From: Pleomorphomonas koreensis DSM 23070
Lineage (GTDB): Bacteria > Pseudomonadota > Alphaproteobacteria > Rhizobiales > Pleomorphomonadaceae
DNA length: 64,000 nt
Direction of reading: 5' to 3'
Assembly (NCBI RefSeq): GCF_000425185.1
Contig: NZ_AULH01000006.1
Coordinates: 62,001 to 126,000, forward strand
The notes under the pieces are model-generated. The model ran no database searches, was not told where the DNA came from, and saw only the letters and a program-made list of their open reading frames with translations. A program made the position numbers and the translations under genes. Numbering within the stretch: the stretch's first letter is position 1; each line of letters opens with the position of its first letter. Below are positions 35,926 through 43,732 of this stretch, one piece after another.

Positions 35926-35959
35926 TCGCCGGCCGATCTTTTCGCAGGCGACGCGCCGA

Positions 35960-36877
35960 CTATCGGGATTTGACCAGGCGGTCCAGCTTGCCCAGCGTCT
36001 GCAGGCCGAGTTCGACCGCGCCGAAGCCTTTTGCCTGCTGGAACTCGGCCTCGGTGCTGAACACCATGCCCAGCGTCACCTTCGTCGCCCCATCCTGCTC
36101 CTCGAACGAGGCCCAGGCGTCGGCATGCTTCGGCCCGTCCTCGCCCCACAGCAGCGTATAGCCGAGCCGCTCCTGAGGCCGGATCTCGATATAGCGATGA
36201 TGGTTCGGGAACACCGTGCCGTCCGCCGCGATCATGTCGAACACCCATTCGCCGCCCGACCGCAGGTCGATCCTCTTGGTCCGGCAGGAAAACCCGTCCG
36301 GTCCCCACCATTGCGGCAGCGTCTCCGGATTGACCCAGGTGTTCCAGACGATGTCTCGCGGCGCCCCGATCACCCGTTGCAGCACCATGGTGCGCTCGGC
36401 CGCCGCCGCGAGATTGCCCAGTCCGGCCTCGAAACCCTCCCGGTAGCCGGCCACCATGTCCCTGGCGAGCGAGGAGAGCTGCACCGTCACGACCAGCCGG
36501 CTGCGATCGCCCGTGCCCGAGAAATCCGCCGTCACCAGCGCCGCCGACTGGCTGATGCCGCCGATGGATACCACCTCGTAGTTGACGCTGCGCGCGGCCT
36601 CCTGCAAAGCAAGCCAGCCGCATTCGCAGCGGACATCCGGCTGTCCCTCGGCCTTGCAGAGCGAGATTTCGCGTCCGCCCACCCGGGTATCGGCCTCGAC
36701 GAACTCCACGATGACGGAGGGATCGGGAGCCGCCCAGACGGCCCGCGCCGCCGGCGCCGTCCAGCTCTGCCACAGCGCCGACAACGGCGCCGCCACATCC
36801 CGTTCGAAGACCAGTGTGGCAAAGCGCCCATCGGCATGATCGGACGACGCGCGGTTCTGATTCGGGTTCGATGTCAT
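35960..36877 (-). CDS. Tandem AHSA1/SRPBCC-domain protein
   Basis: The 305-residue protein contains two Bet v1-like AHSA1 domains. The first (residues about 15-160: LVFERDVAAPLSALWQSWT) and the second (about 170-305: MVLQRVIGAPRDIVWNTWVN, WWGPDGFSCRT) each show the START-like pattern. Single-domain AHSA1 proteins often accompany ArsR regulators; the fusion is less usual. The ATG at 36877 overlaps the ArsR stop by four bases. A function in stress or ligand binding is only inferred. Confidence 0.83.
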   Translation of the reverse strand: MTSNPNQNRASSDHADGRFATLVFERDVAAPLSALWQSWTAPAARAVWAAPDPSVIVEFVEADTRVGGREISLCKAEGQPDVRCECGWLALQEAARSVNYEVVSIGGISQSAALVTADFSGTGDRSRLVVTVQLSSLARDMVAGYREGFEAGLGNLAAAAERTMVLQRVIGAPRDIVWNTWVNPETLPQWWGPDGFSCRTKRIDLRSGGEWVFDMIAADGTVFPNHHRYIEIRPQERLGYTLLWGEDGPKHADAWASFEEQDGATKVTLGMVFSTEAEFQQAKGFGAVELGLQTLGKLDRLVKSR

Positions 36878-37215
36878 TGCTTGCGCTCCTTCAGGGCCTT
36901 CATTGCCAAGGCGTCCAGGCGATCGAGCCGGCCTTCCCATATCGATCGCTGCTCGTCGAGCCATGTTCGAGCCGGCTCCAGGGCATCCGGAACGATGGCG
37001 CAGGTGCGTACCCGCCCGTCCTTGGCCGTGACGATCAGCCCGGCCTCCTCCAGCACCGACAGATGCCGCATCACCGTGGGCAGGCGCAGGCCGGTGGGTT
37101 CGGACAAGTCGGTGACGCGCGCCGGCCGTTCGGCAAGCCGGGTCAGGATCGACCGGCGGGTCGGATCGGCGAGCGCATGGAAAAGCAGCGAAAGTTCCGG
37201 ATGATGCTTAGTCAT
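36874..37215 (-). CDS. ArsR-family transcriptional regulator
   Basis: The 113-residue winged-helix protein (LFHALADPTRRSILTRLAER, TGLRLPTVMRHLSVLEEAGL) lacks the cysteine metal site of ArsR/SmtB sensors. It belongs to the branch usually coupled to AHSA1 proteins, and here its stop overlaps the AHSA1 start. The ATG at 37213-37215 lies inside a CTTAG-N8-CTAAG inverted repeat, which suggests autoregulation at the start site. Confidence 0.88.
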   Translation of the reverse strand: MTKHHPELSLLFHALADPTRRSILTRLAERPARVTDLSEPTGLRLPTVMRHLSVLEEAGLIVTAKDGRVRTCAIVPDALEPARTWLDEQRSIWEGRLDRLDALAMKALKERKQ

Positions 37216-37224
37216 GTTGCTAAG
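37207..37224. promoter_or_regulatory. Inverted repeat over the ArsR start codon, possible operator
   Basis: CTTAG (37207-37211) and CTAAG (37220-37224) are perfect 5-bp arms eight bases apart, extendable to GCTTAG and CTAAGT with one mismatch. A further CTAAGT follows at 37268-37273. Confidence 0.4.
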
Positions 37225-37354
37225 TATCATCCGGGCGCCCATCGCGCAAGGAAAACTTTGCCAATCAGCTAAGTTTTGATGCCAGCAGTTGCCGACTCCG
37301 GAATGGCCGGTCTCGACCTGCGGATACAGAAGAGTGGTGCCTGACCGCCGCGCC

Positions 37355-37543
37355 ATGCGGTCAATCCCGTTCGTGGAGCGTGGAACTCCCGTCGATGCGC
37401 AGCTCGGTCGAATTCTCGGCCGGGTGACCGAAGACGAAGCCCTATCGCTGGGGAAAAGGCTCCATGCCGTCGAGGTGCAGGTCCAGTACACGCCCGCGAT
37501 TGCGGACAAAGCCAACAGCCGCGTTGAATTGGGGGCCGTGTGA
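37355..37543 (+). CDS. Small hypothetical protein, overlaps next ORF
   Basis: The open frame encodes 62 residues from this ATG (or 84 from a TTG at 37289). No domain is recognised. The C-terminal half is moderately polar (LGRVTEDEALSLGKRLHAVE). Its stop overlaps the start of the following small gene (TGATG at 37541-37545), which suggests coupled translation. No clear ribosome binding site supports either start, so it may not be a real gene or may be a remnant. Confidence 0.3.
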   Translation: MRSIPFVERGTPVDAQLGRILGRVTEDEALSLGKRLHAVEVQVQYTPAIADKANSRVELGAV

Positions 37544-37800
37544 TGCCCGCGAGCACCATCCCGCTTACCGACGAAGACGGCGTGACCCGTTCCGTTCGTG
37601 TGGGCACCATCGCCTTTACGGATCGCAACTACGACGGGGGCAGCTTCGTCACGTTCAAGGATGGAAGCGAACGCTTGTTCCGCGAGGAACCCGACGAAGT
37701 TTCCCGCCGCATTGACGAAGCGAACGGCGTTCCCGGCACCATGCCCCCACACAACCACGGGCGGACAGTCCCGGCGCACCGTTTGGGATGGGAGGAATGA
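37543..37800 (+). CDS. Small hypothetical protein
   Basis: The 85-residue product begins MPASTIPLTDEDGVTRSVRV; a GTG one codon earlier is possible. The first 60 residues look like a compact beta-rich fold (VGTIAFTDRNYDGGSFVTF). No family is recognised. It ends about 95 bases before a perfect terminator. It lies at the left end of the lower-GC island. Confidence 0.45.
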   Translation: MPASTIPLTDEDGVTRSVRVGTIAFTDRNYDGGSFVTFKDGSERLFREEPDEVSRRIDEANGVPGTMPPHNHGRTVPAHRLGWEE

Positions 37801-37893
37801 TTTGAGATTGGCCGGGGCGTTGTGGTTGGCACTGCCTCGCCCGGCCGATAGCGGCGTGTCGTTCCTGCCCATGATCGGGCACGCCGTTTCCTT

Positions 37894-37928
37894 GCCCGCC
37901 AGCCCGCAAAGCTGGCGGGCTTTTTGTT
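37894..37928 (+). terminator. Strong rho-independent terminator
   Basis: GCCCGCCAGC (37894-37903) and GCTGGCGGGC (37911-37920) form a perfect 10-bp stem with a 7-base loop, followed by TTTTTG. It ends the small plus-strand ORFs and shows that transcription on this strand is real. Confidence 0.85.
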
Positions 37929-37962
37929 CCGGCATTGGGCAGCGCGATAAGCAGGTTTGCAC

Positions 37963-38385
37963 CTATTTTGGCTTGCCGGACCACATGCGAAATTCGAACG
38001 GTTCGTCCGGTCGATTGGGCTTCCTGCCAAGGTCTTCGCGAATAGCGAATATAAGGACAGTCAATAGTTCGTCGTGACGATCCAAGGTTTTGCCGCTGTT
38101 CGAATCCGCCGTTTCGTCAAGATAACCGCGAAGGGCAACCAACACAGCGGGCGAACCGACAAGGAATATGTCGTTGGCCGCGTCGGCGAAGGCAATCCGT
38201 TCTTCATCCGTAGGCTTCGGACCAACTATCGCACTTAGCGCCGTCATGAACCGCTTATAGTGCGTGAGCTTCACCGCTCGCCATTCGGCTTCACGGTCTT
38301 TCGCCTTGGTCAGATAAGATGTGATCGCAGCAGCAACGATGCTGCCCACAACCGTGATAATCGCGACGATGATTGTTCCGTTCAT
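37963..38385 (-). CDS. Small membrane protein of the GIY-YIG pair, unknown function
   Basis: The 140-residue protein has one N-terminal membrane helix (IIVAIITVVGSIVAAAITSY, residues 4-23). A charged stretch (LTKAKDREAEWRAVKLTHYK) and a helical cytoplasmic domain follow. No family is recognised. The ATG overlaps the stop of the GIY-YIG gene (ATGA at 38382-38385), and GGAAG precedes it, so the two are co-translated. GC content is clearly lower than in flanking genes. An effector or anchoring role is conceivable but not shown. Confidence 0.65.
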   Translation of the reverse strand: MNGTIIVAIITVVGSIVAAAITSYLTKAKDREAEWRAVKLTHYKRFMTALSAIVGPKPTDEERIAFADAANDIFLVGSPAVLVALRGYLDETADSNSGKTLDRHDELLTVLIFAIREDLGRKPNRPDEPFEFRMWSGKPK

Positions 38386-39092
38386 TGAAACTTCCGTCGT
38401 CTAAAGGCCGCAACGTCCTGCGCAGTGAGCTTGAACCATTCTCCGTTTGCCCGACGATCATCGAAGCGACGATGCCAGTAAGCTTCAATACCGGACGGAT
38501 CGTCGGTTCGGATCGTGTGAAACAGTTCGGCTTTGTCGGGCAAAGCGATGGTGATTTGCTTGAAGCGCCGTTCCGCGTCGTCGCTGCGGCCGATCTTATA
38601 GAAGTCGCCGGACTTAATGAGATACACGAAGCCTTCGACCGGCTTCGATGAAGGTTGCCGCTGCAATGCGTCGTTGCCTTGTTCAGGCAACATCACGGCA
38701 ACGTCGGATAGCGCCGCATTGGTTGCTACATGCTTGGCAAGTGCCGCGATCATGTCGGATCGCCGCCCGAAATTGTTTTGGATGACTTTCGGATGCGGGA
38801 TTGAAGGATCGGTTCGCCGCAGCATCTCCATTTCGGAGTTAGTCGGCAAACGCCCATAGTGGCGGCAAGCTGCAACTACCCCGGAAAGGATTGCATTCGT
38901 GTCGGACCTTCCAGTCCAATCGTTCGGCTGGAACCCCGCTTCCGTCAGCGCATCGCCCCATCGTGCCCAAAACCGACCGCGCCATTGATGTTCAGCAATG
39001 CCCGTCTCTTTGGCGAACAGCTTTTGCCCCGGAGCTTGCCCGCCATTTGCCGAAGCCAGCCGTCGAATCTCTTGAAGAATGAACTCCCGCAT
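38382..39092 (-). CDS. GIY-YIG nuclease-like protein with N-terminal DNA-binding repeats
   Basis: The 236-residue protein has two parts. The N-terminal 120 residues hold two repeats of the kind associated with homing endonucleases (KLFAKETGIAEHQWRGRFWA with RWGDALTEAGFQP, then HYGRLPTNSEMEMLRRTDPS). The C-terminal part (residues about 150-236) is a T5orf172/MUG113-type GIY-YIG domain: GFVYLIKSGDFYKIGRSDDA, RFKQI, GIEAYWHRRFDDRRANGEWF. The fold can cut DNA. It overlaps a small membrane protein gene and sits in a lower-GC island next to tRNA-Ser, a common integration hotspot. Confidence 0.8.
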   Translation of the reverse strand: MREFILQEIRRLASANGGQAPGQKLFAKETGIAEHQWRGRFWARWGDALTEAGFQPNDWTGRSDTNAILSGVVAACRHYGRLPTNSEMEMLRRTDPSIPHPKVIQNNFGRRSDMIAALAKHVATNAALSDVAVMLPEQGNDALQRQPSSKPVEGFVYLIKSGDFYKIGRSDDAERRFKQITIALPDKAELFHTIRTDDPSGIEAYWHRRFDDRRANGEWFKLTAQDVAAFRRRKFQ

Positions 39093-39280
39093 TCAGATAA
39101 CCTAGACAGCCTTCCTATCGGGCAGAACAGCAATTCGGCTGTTTACGTCCGCGTGATCGCAACGGCCACGCGAGCCGCCAAGTGTGGGCATTAAGCCCCG
39201 ATCCTACCGCCCGATTTGTTGTAGTAGATCGTTAGTAGCTTTCTCAGAATTCGAAAAAACACAATAAAATCAACATGTAA
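39093..39280. other. Relatively AT-rich spacer between the GIY-YIG gene and tRNA-Ser
   Basis: The spacer has no gene. It should hold the promoter of the GIY-YIG pair and the 3' trailer of the tRNA. Runs such as GAAAAAACACAATAAAATC just beside the tRNA contrast with the surrounding GC-rich DNA. Confidence 0.4.
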
Positions 39281-39371
39281 TGGCGGATGGGGTGAGATTC
39301 GAACTCACGGAAGTTATTAAAACTTCGCCGGTTTTCAAGACCGGAGCCTTAAGCCACTCGGCCACCCATCC
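39281..39371 (-). tRNA. tRNA-Ser (anticodon TGA)
   Basis: The 91-base gene includes an encoded CCA end. The acceptor arms GGATGGG and CCCATCC pair fully. The anticodon loop is CTTGAAA, giving TGA. A long variable arm (GAAGTTTTAATAACTTC) and the T-arm GTTCGAATC confirm a class II serine tRNA. A truncated relative lies 20 bases upstream of its 5' end. Confidence 0.96.
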
Positions 39372-39391
39372 GTCTTTCACGCCCTTCAACA

Positions 39392-39435
39392 GCGGTTTTC
39401 AAGACCGCAGCCGTAAACCATCCGGCCACCCGTCC
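39392..39435 (-). pseudogene. Truncated tRNA-Ser 5' half
   Basis: On the minus strand 44 bases match the 5' half of the adjacent tRNA-Ser at 37 of 44 positions, from the acceptor strand GGACGGG through the complete anticodon arm (GCGGTCTTGAAAACCGC, anticodon TGA). The variable arm, T-arm and 3' acceptor are missing. The anticodon stem keeps base pairing through a C-G to G-C double change, so it comes from a different functional serine tRNA and not from simple decay of the neighbour. Confidence 0.75.
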
Positions 39436-39515
39436 AAGGCGCTGTACGGCGCGCCGCGACCATGTCGGCTTTTCGTCTGGTTGGCAAGGGATTCGGCTGG
39501 ACCGACCAGCCGCCC

Positions 39516-39998
39516 TCAATCCCGCGAGCGCAGCAGCCGGGCCTTCTCGCGGTTCCAGTCGCGTTCCTTGGTCGCCTGCCGCTTGTCATGCAGCTTCTTG
39601 CCCTCGGCCACGGATATCTCGCACTTGGCCATGCCGCGCTCGTTGAAATAGAGGCGCAGCGGCACAATGGTCATGCCCTGCCGCTGGATCGAGGTGATCA
39701 GCCGATCAATCTGCTTGCGATGCAAGAGGAGTTTGCGCGGCCGCCGCAGCTCGTGATTGAAGCGATTGCCCTGAAGATATTCGGGGATGTGGGCGTTGTA
39801 GAGGTAGACCTCGCTGCCCTGCACGCCGACATAGGCTTCGCCGAGGTTGATGCGGCCGGCACGCAGGCTCTTCACCTCCGTGCCGACCAGCATGATGCCG
39901 GCCTCCAGCTTCTCGCCGAGGGCATAGTGATAGCGCGCCGCCCTGTTATCGGCGACGACCTTCTTGTTCGGGTCGGCTTTTTTCTTCTTCTGCGCCAT
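39516..39998 (-). CDS. smpB: SsrA-binding protein SmpB
   Basis: The 160-residue protein binds tmRNA and brings it to stalled ribosomes for trans-translation. Family segments include [38 protein letters not shown] and the basic tail [24 protein letters not shown] just before the ATG would add one residue. It lies 13 bases after dapA on the same strand, a conserved alphaproteobacterial arrangement. Confidence 0.97.
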   Translation of the reverse strand: MAQKKKKADPNKKVVADNRAARYHYALGEKLEAGIMLVGTEVKSLRAGRINLGEAYVGVQGSEVYLYNAHIPEYLQGNRFNHELRRPRKLLLHRKQIDRLITSIQRQGMTIVPLRLYFNERGMAKCEISVAEGKKLHDKRQATKERDWNREKARLLRSRD

Positions 39999-40011
39999 CA
40001 CGTCCGGTCCG

Positions 40012-40887
40012 TCAGTTCAGCAGCCCGGCGTGCTCCAGCGCCTTGCGGATCGCCGCCTCCGTCGACGGCGCCACCGGCACCAGCGGCAGACGCAGCTCGT
40101 TGCCCATCTTGCCGATCAGCGACAGGGCGTATTTGGCGCCCTGCGGATTCGGTTCGATGAACAGGGCGTTGTGAAGCGGGAACAGCCGGTCCTGGATGTC
40201 GAGCGCCGCCGCGAAGTCACCCTTGAGGCAAGCCTCCTGGAACGCCGCGGAAAGGCGCGGCGCCACGTTGGCCGTCACCGAGATGCAGCCGTGGCCGCCG
40301 TGCGCCATGAAGCCGAGCGCTGTTCCATCCTCGCCCGAGAGCTGGATGAAGCCCGGCCCCATCGCCTGCCGCTGGGCGGAGACGCGCTCGATCTTCGCCG
40401 TGGCGTCTTTCACGCCGACGATGTTCCGCAGCTCGTTGAGCCGGGCCATCGTCTCCACGCTCATGTCGATCACCGACCGGCCGGGAATGTTGTAGATGAA
40501 GATCGGGATGCCGACGGCGTCGTTGATCGCCTTGAAGTGGCGATATAGCCCCTCCTGGTTCGGCTTGTTGTAATAGGGCGTGACGACGAGCAGCGCGTTC
40601 GCCCCCGCCTTCTCGGCGAACTGGGCGAGGTCGATCGCCTCGGCCGTGTTGTTGGAGCCGGCGCCGGCGATGACCGGCACGCGGCCGGCCGCCACCTTGA
40701 TGCAGGCCTCGACCACCCGTTTGTGCTCGTCATGGCTGAGCGTCGGGCTTTCACCCGTGGTTCCCACCGGAACCAGGCCATGGCTGCCTTCCGTGATCTG
40801 CCAGTCGACGAAGGCCTCGAAGGCCTGCCAGTCGATGGCGCCGTCGCGGAAGGGCGTGACGAGCGCGGTGATCGATCCCTTGAACAT
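40012..40887 (-). CDS. dapA: 4-hydroxy-tetrahydrodipicolinate synthase
   Basis: The 291-residue enzyme condenses pyruvate with aspartate semialdehyde in lysine and diaminopimelate synthesis. It shows [30 protein letters not shown] with the proton-relay tyrosine, IYNIPGRS, and VGVKDAT with the Schiff-base lysine. Length is standard. It heads the dapA-smpB operon and diverges from the lytic transglycosylase gene. Confidence 0.97.
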   Translation of the reverse strand: MFKGSITALVTPFRDGAIDWQAFEAFVDWQITEGSHGLVPVGTTGESPTLSHDEHKRVVEACIKVAAGRVPVIAGAGSNNTAEAIDLAQFAEKAGANALLVVTPYYNKPNQEGLYRHFKAINDAVGIPIFIYNIPGRSVIDMSVETMARLNELRNIVGVKDATAKIERVSAQRQAMGPGFIQLSGEDGTALGFMAHGGHGCISVTANVAPRLSAAFQEACLKGDFAAALDIQDRLFPLHNALFIEPNPQGAKYALSLIGKMGNELRLPLVPVAPSTEAAIRKALEHAGLLN

Positions 40888-41117
40888 GATCCCTCTTCAT
40901 GATGGACTGGGCGGGATGCGAAAGTGCACCCCGGTCCGCAGCCGGCGGACAATAAGGCCGAGACGGGCGAAGGACAACTGCCCTGCCCGCCTTTCCCGGA
41001 AATTTGCCGCAAAGCCGTGTCACAGCCCCCCGGACGACTCTTCCCACCGGCAGCGTCAAGGTTTCCTCAACAAAATGGCGACATCTTGAAGTTAATTTTC
41101 AATTGATGAGGGTTGCC

Positions 41118-43130
41118 ATGTTCAAGACGCCTTCGATCGTCGCCGCTCTGCTGATCGCCCTGCCGGCCGTGCTGTCGGAGCCGTTGCCGGGCCTTGCCGC
41201 CCCGTCCGCCGACATCACCGGCGCGCTGCCGAACCTGTCGCAGACCGCGGTGCGCGACCTCAAGTCGGCCCTCGACGCGCTCGACGCCAAGAACCTCGCC
41301 GGTGCCCTCTCCGTCGCCACCGGCCTGCCGCAGCTCGAACGCGACATCGTCACCTGGATGGCCATCCGGCGCGGCGTGAGCGGGCTGACGCCGGCCATGA
41401 TCACCGATTTCGCCCGCCGCCGGCCCGACTGGCCGTCGGTGGAGCTGATGCGCCGTCGCGCCGAGCAGGCGCTCGCCGATCTCGGCCTGTTGCCGGCCGA
41501 CGAGATCGCCGCCTATGGCGGCTCGGCGCCGATCTCCGACAAGGGAACCAAGTCGCTGGCCCGCGCGCTGATCGCCAGCGGGCGGACAACCCAGGCGTCG
41601 GCGCTGCTCGGCGCCTGGTGGGCGCGCGAGCCGCTGTCGCCGGCCGACGACAAGGCGACGATCGCCGAATTCGGCAAGGTGCTGACCCGCGCCCAGCACA
41701 AGGCGCGCTTCGACATGCTGATGTACGCCGACCGCGTCACCCAGGCGTCGGCGCTCGCCCCCTACCTGCCGGACGGCTATGCGGCGCTGGCGTCGGCCCG
41801 CGCCGCCGTGCTGCGCGGCGGCCGCGACGCCGGCCAGAAGCTCGACGCGGTGCCGAAGGCGGCGCGCAAGGATCCGCTCTATCCGTTCACCGTGGCCGAA
41901 TGGCACCGCCGCGCCGACCGGCCGGAGGAAGCGGCGAAGGCGATTCTGTCCATCGAGGCCGCGGCCACCGCGCCGCATGGCGACGCCTGGTGGGTGGAGC
42001 GGCGCATCGTCTCGCGCGACCTGATGGAGAAGAACAGCGTTCGCCTTGCCTACAAGGTGGTGGCCAGCCAGGCCGGCGGCGGCGAGGCGACCCTGCAGGA
42101 AGCCCACTTCCATGCCGGCTGGTATGCCCTGCGCTTCCTGAAAGACCCCAACGCCGCCGTGCGCCACTTCGGCGAACTGGAAAAGGTGTCGCAGAAGCCG
42201 ATCTCGCGCGCCCGCGCCAACTACTGGATCGCTCGCGCCGAGGAGGCAGCGGGCCGCGCCGAGAATGCGCGTACCCGCTATGGCCGCGCGGCGGCCGAAG
42301 AATTCACCTTCTACGGCCAGCTGTCGCGGGTGAAGCTCGGCATGCCCACCCTCGGCCTGCCGCCGGTGCCCAAGCCGACCGATGCCGACCGCGCCGCCTT
42401 CGCGCGCACCGATCTTGCCCGCGTGCTGGTCCTGCTGCTGCAGACCGGCCGGCAGAGCGACGCCAACCTTCTCTATCTCGAACTGGCCAAGACGCTGCCA
42501 ACCGGCGGTCAGGTGGCGATGCTCGCCGCCTTCGCCGAGAGCCAGGGCGACCATCGCCTGGCGCTTCAGGTCGGCAAGCTCGCCGCCGAGCGTCGCATCG
42601 GCGCCGAACGCCTTGCCTTCCCGCTGGAGGCGATTCCCGAAAGTGCCCGCCGCCAGACGAAGGTGGAAACGGCGATGGTCTACGGCATCGCCCGCCAGGA
42701 AAGCGCCTTCGACCCGCGCGCCCGCTCGTCGGCCGGCGCGCTCGGCCTCCTGCAGCTCATCCCGACCACGGCGGCCAACACCGCCAGGGCGATCGGCGTC
42801 ACCTTCTCCAAGGACCGGCTGACCAGCGACCCCGGCTACAACGCCACGCTCGGCGCCGCCCACCTGCGCGAGCTTCTGGACGAGTTCGGCGGCTCCTACA
42901 TCCTGACGTTCGCCGCCTACAACGCCGGCAAGAGCCGCGTGCGCGAGTGGGTGCAGCGCTTCGGCGACCCGCGCAACCCGAACGTCGACCCCGTCGACTG
43001 GATCGAGAGCATCCCCTACGGCGAGACGCGCAACTACGTGCAGCGTGTCCTGGAGAACATCCAGGTCTACCGCGAGCGCCTCGACGGTGCCCGCCTCGCC
43101 ATCGCCGAGGATCTTAAGCGCGGTCGCTGA
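41118..43130 (+). CDS. Soluble lytic murein transglycosylase (Slt70 type)
   Basis: The 670-residue protein has a signal peptide (IVAALLIALPAVL), a long alpha-helical superhelix region (residues about 40-490) and a C-terminal SLT domain. The domain includes IARQESAFDPRARSSAGALG with the catalytic glutamate, LLQLIPTTAANTA, YNATLGAAHLRELL and FAAYNAGKSRVREW. It cleaves peptidoglycan in the periplasm to give anhydromuropeptides. I chose the ATG at 41118 because GAGGG stands six bases before it; the ATG at 41106 has no such site. Confidence 0.93.
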   Translation: MFKTPSIVAALLIALPAVLSEPLPGLAAPSADITGALPNLSQTAVRDLKSALDALDAKNLAGALSVATGLPQLERDIVTWMAIRRGVSGLTPAMITDFARRRPDWPSVELMRRRAEQALADLGLLPADEIAAYGGSAPISDKGTKSLARALIASGRTTQASALLGAWWAREPLSPADDKATIAEFGKVLTRAQHKARFDMLMYADRVTQASALAPYLPDGYAALASARAAVLRGGRDAGQKLDAVPKAARKDPLYPFTVAEWHRRADRPEEAAKAILSIEAAATAPHGDAWWVERRIVSRDLMEKNSVRLAYKVVASQAGGGEATLQEAHFHAGWYALRFLKDPNAAVRHFGELEKVSQKPISRARANYWIARAEEAAGRAENARTRYGRAAAEEFTFYGQLSRVKLGMPTLGLPPVPKPTDADRAAFARTDLARVLVLLLQTGRQSDANLLYLELAKTLPTGGQVAMLAAFAESQGDHRLALQVGKLAAERRIGAERLAFPLEAIPESARRQTKVETAMVYGIARQESAFDPRARSSAGALGLLQLIPTTAANTARAIGVTFSKDRLTSDPGYNATLGAAHLRELLDEFGGSYILTFAAYNAGKSRVREWVQRFGDPRNPNVDPVDWIESIPYGETRNYVQRVLENIQVYRERLDGARLAIAEDLKRGR

Positions 43131-43298
43131 GGCGAGCGCCGGCGGATTCGCCGTGGAGGCCCCACCAAGGGCGGCCGCAGGCGTCAAAACCCGCCGCGAC
43201 AAGCGTCGGTGCGAGGAAATTTCCGAGAAAAATCAGGCGGATTCCGCCACTTTTCCACCTCCCTCGCACCACGCCGGCAAAAAGTCGGAAAAGGTCGC

Positions 43299-43327
43299 TT
43301 GACTTCCCCGAGGCCATCCCCTAATTC
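43299..43327 (+). promoter_or_regulatory. Sigma-70 promoter of tRNA-Asp
   Basis: TTGACT (43299-43304), a 17-base spacer and TAATTC (43322-43327) lie about 65 bases before the tRNA. No other gene could use it. Confidence 0.6.
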
Positions 43328-43391
43328 ACCGCTCACCAACACGGAACGCGGCGCTGCCGACAAGACAGCGAGCGGTACGATACGGCCCAGC

Positions 43392-43468
43392 GGGGGTGTA
43401 GCTCAGTTGGTTAGAGTGCCGGCCTGTCACGCCGGAGGTCGCGGGTTCGAGCCCCGTCACTCCCGCCA
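43392..43468 (+). tRNA. tRNA-Asp (anticodon GTC)
   Basis: The 77-base gene has acceptor arms GGGGGTG and CACTCCC (one G-T pair), D-arm AGCTCAGTTGGTTAGAG, anticodon loop CTGTCAC, T-loop GTTCGAGCC and an encoded CCA. The last bases and following sequence recur 113 bases downstream. Confidence 0.97.
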
Positions 43469-43589
43469 CTTCTTCCAGTGAAATCAATGAAATGGATGTC
43501 TCCCCTCTGGGGAAGGATCTAGACTTGGCCGTCGGTCTGGACTCGTTGGGCGTCGGTTTGTCTTGCGGCCCATCCCCGCCACTTCTTCC
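43462..43589. repeat. 15-bp direct repeat of the tRNA-Asp 3' end
   Basis: CCCGCCACTTCTTCC occurs at 43462-43476, overlapping the tRNA 3' end, and again at 43575-43589. The interval holds no gene. The pattern resembles att sites left by loss of an integrated element, or a short local duplication. Confidence 0.5.
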
Positions 43590-43732
43590 CGAAATCACTC
43601 TGTCAGGCAGCCAGCGGGCTGGTTGCGTGCCGTTCCGTCGGCAACCGGACCGGTCGGAAAATCGTATGCCCGCCAGGTTCCACTGCGACGGGAAGTGACT
43701 ATATGTTCCCGCAGAGAGAGCAGAGGAACATC

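Noticed and set aside
37289-37354. Longer TTG-initiated version of the small ORF at 37355
   Set aside because: No ribosome binding site precedes the TTG and the added peptide shows no conserved pattern.
37216-39280. The low-GC island as a prophage
   Set aside because: No integrase, portal, terminase or tail gene is present, and the block is only about 2 kb.
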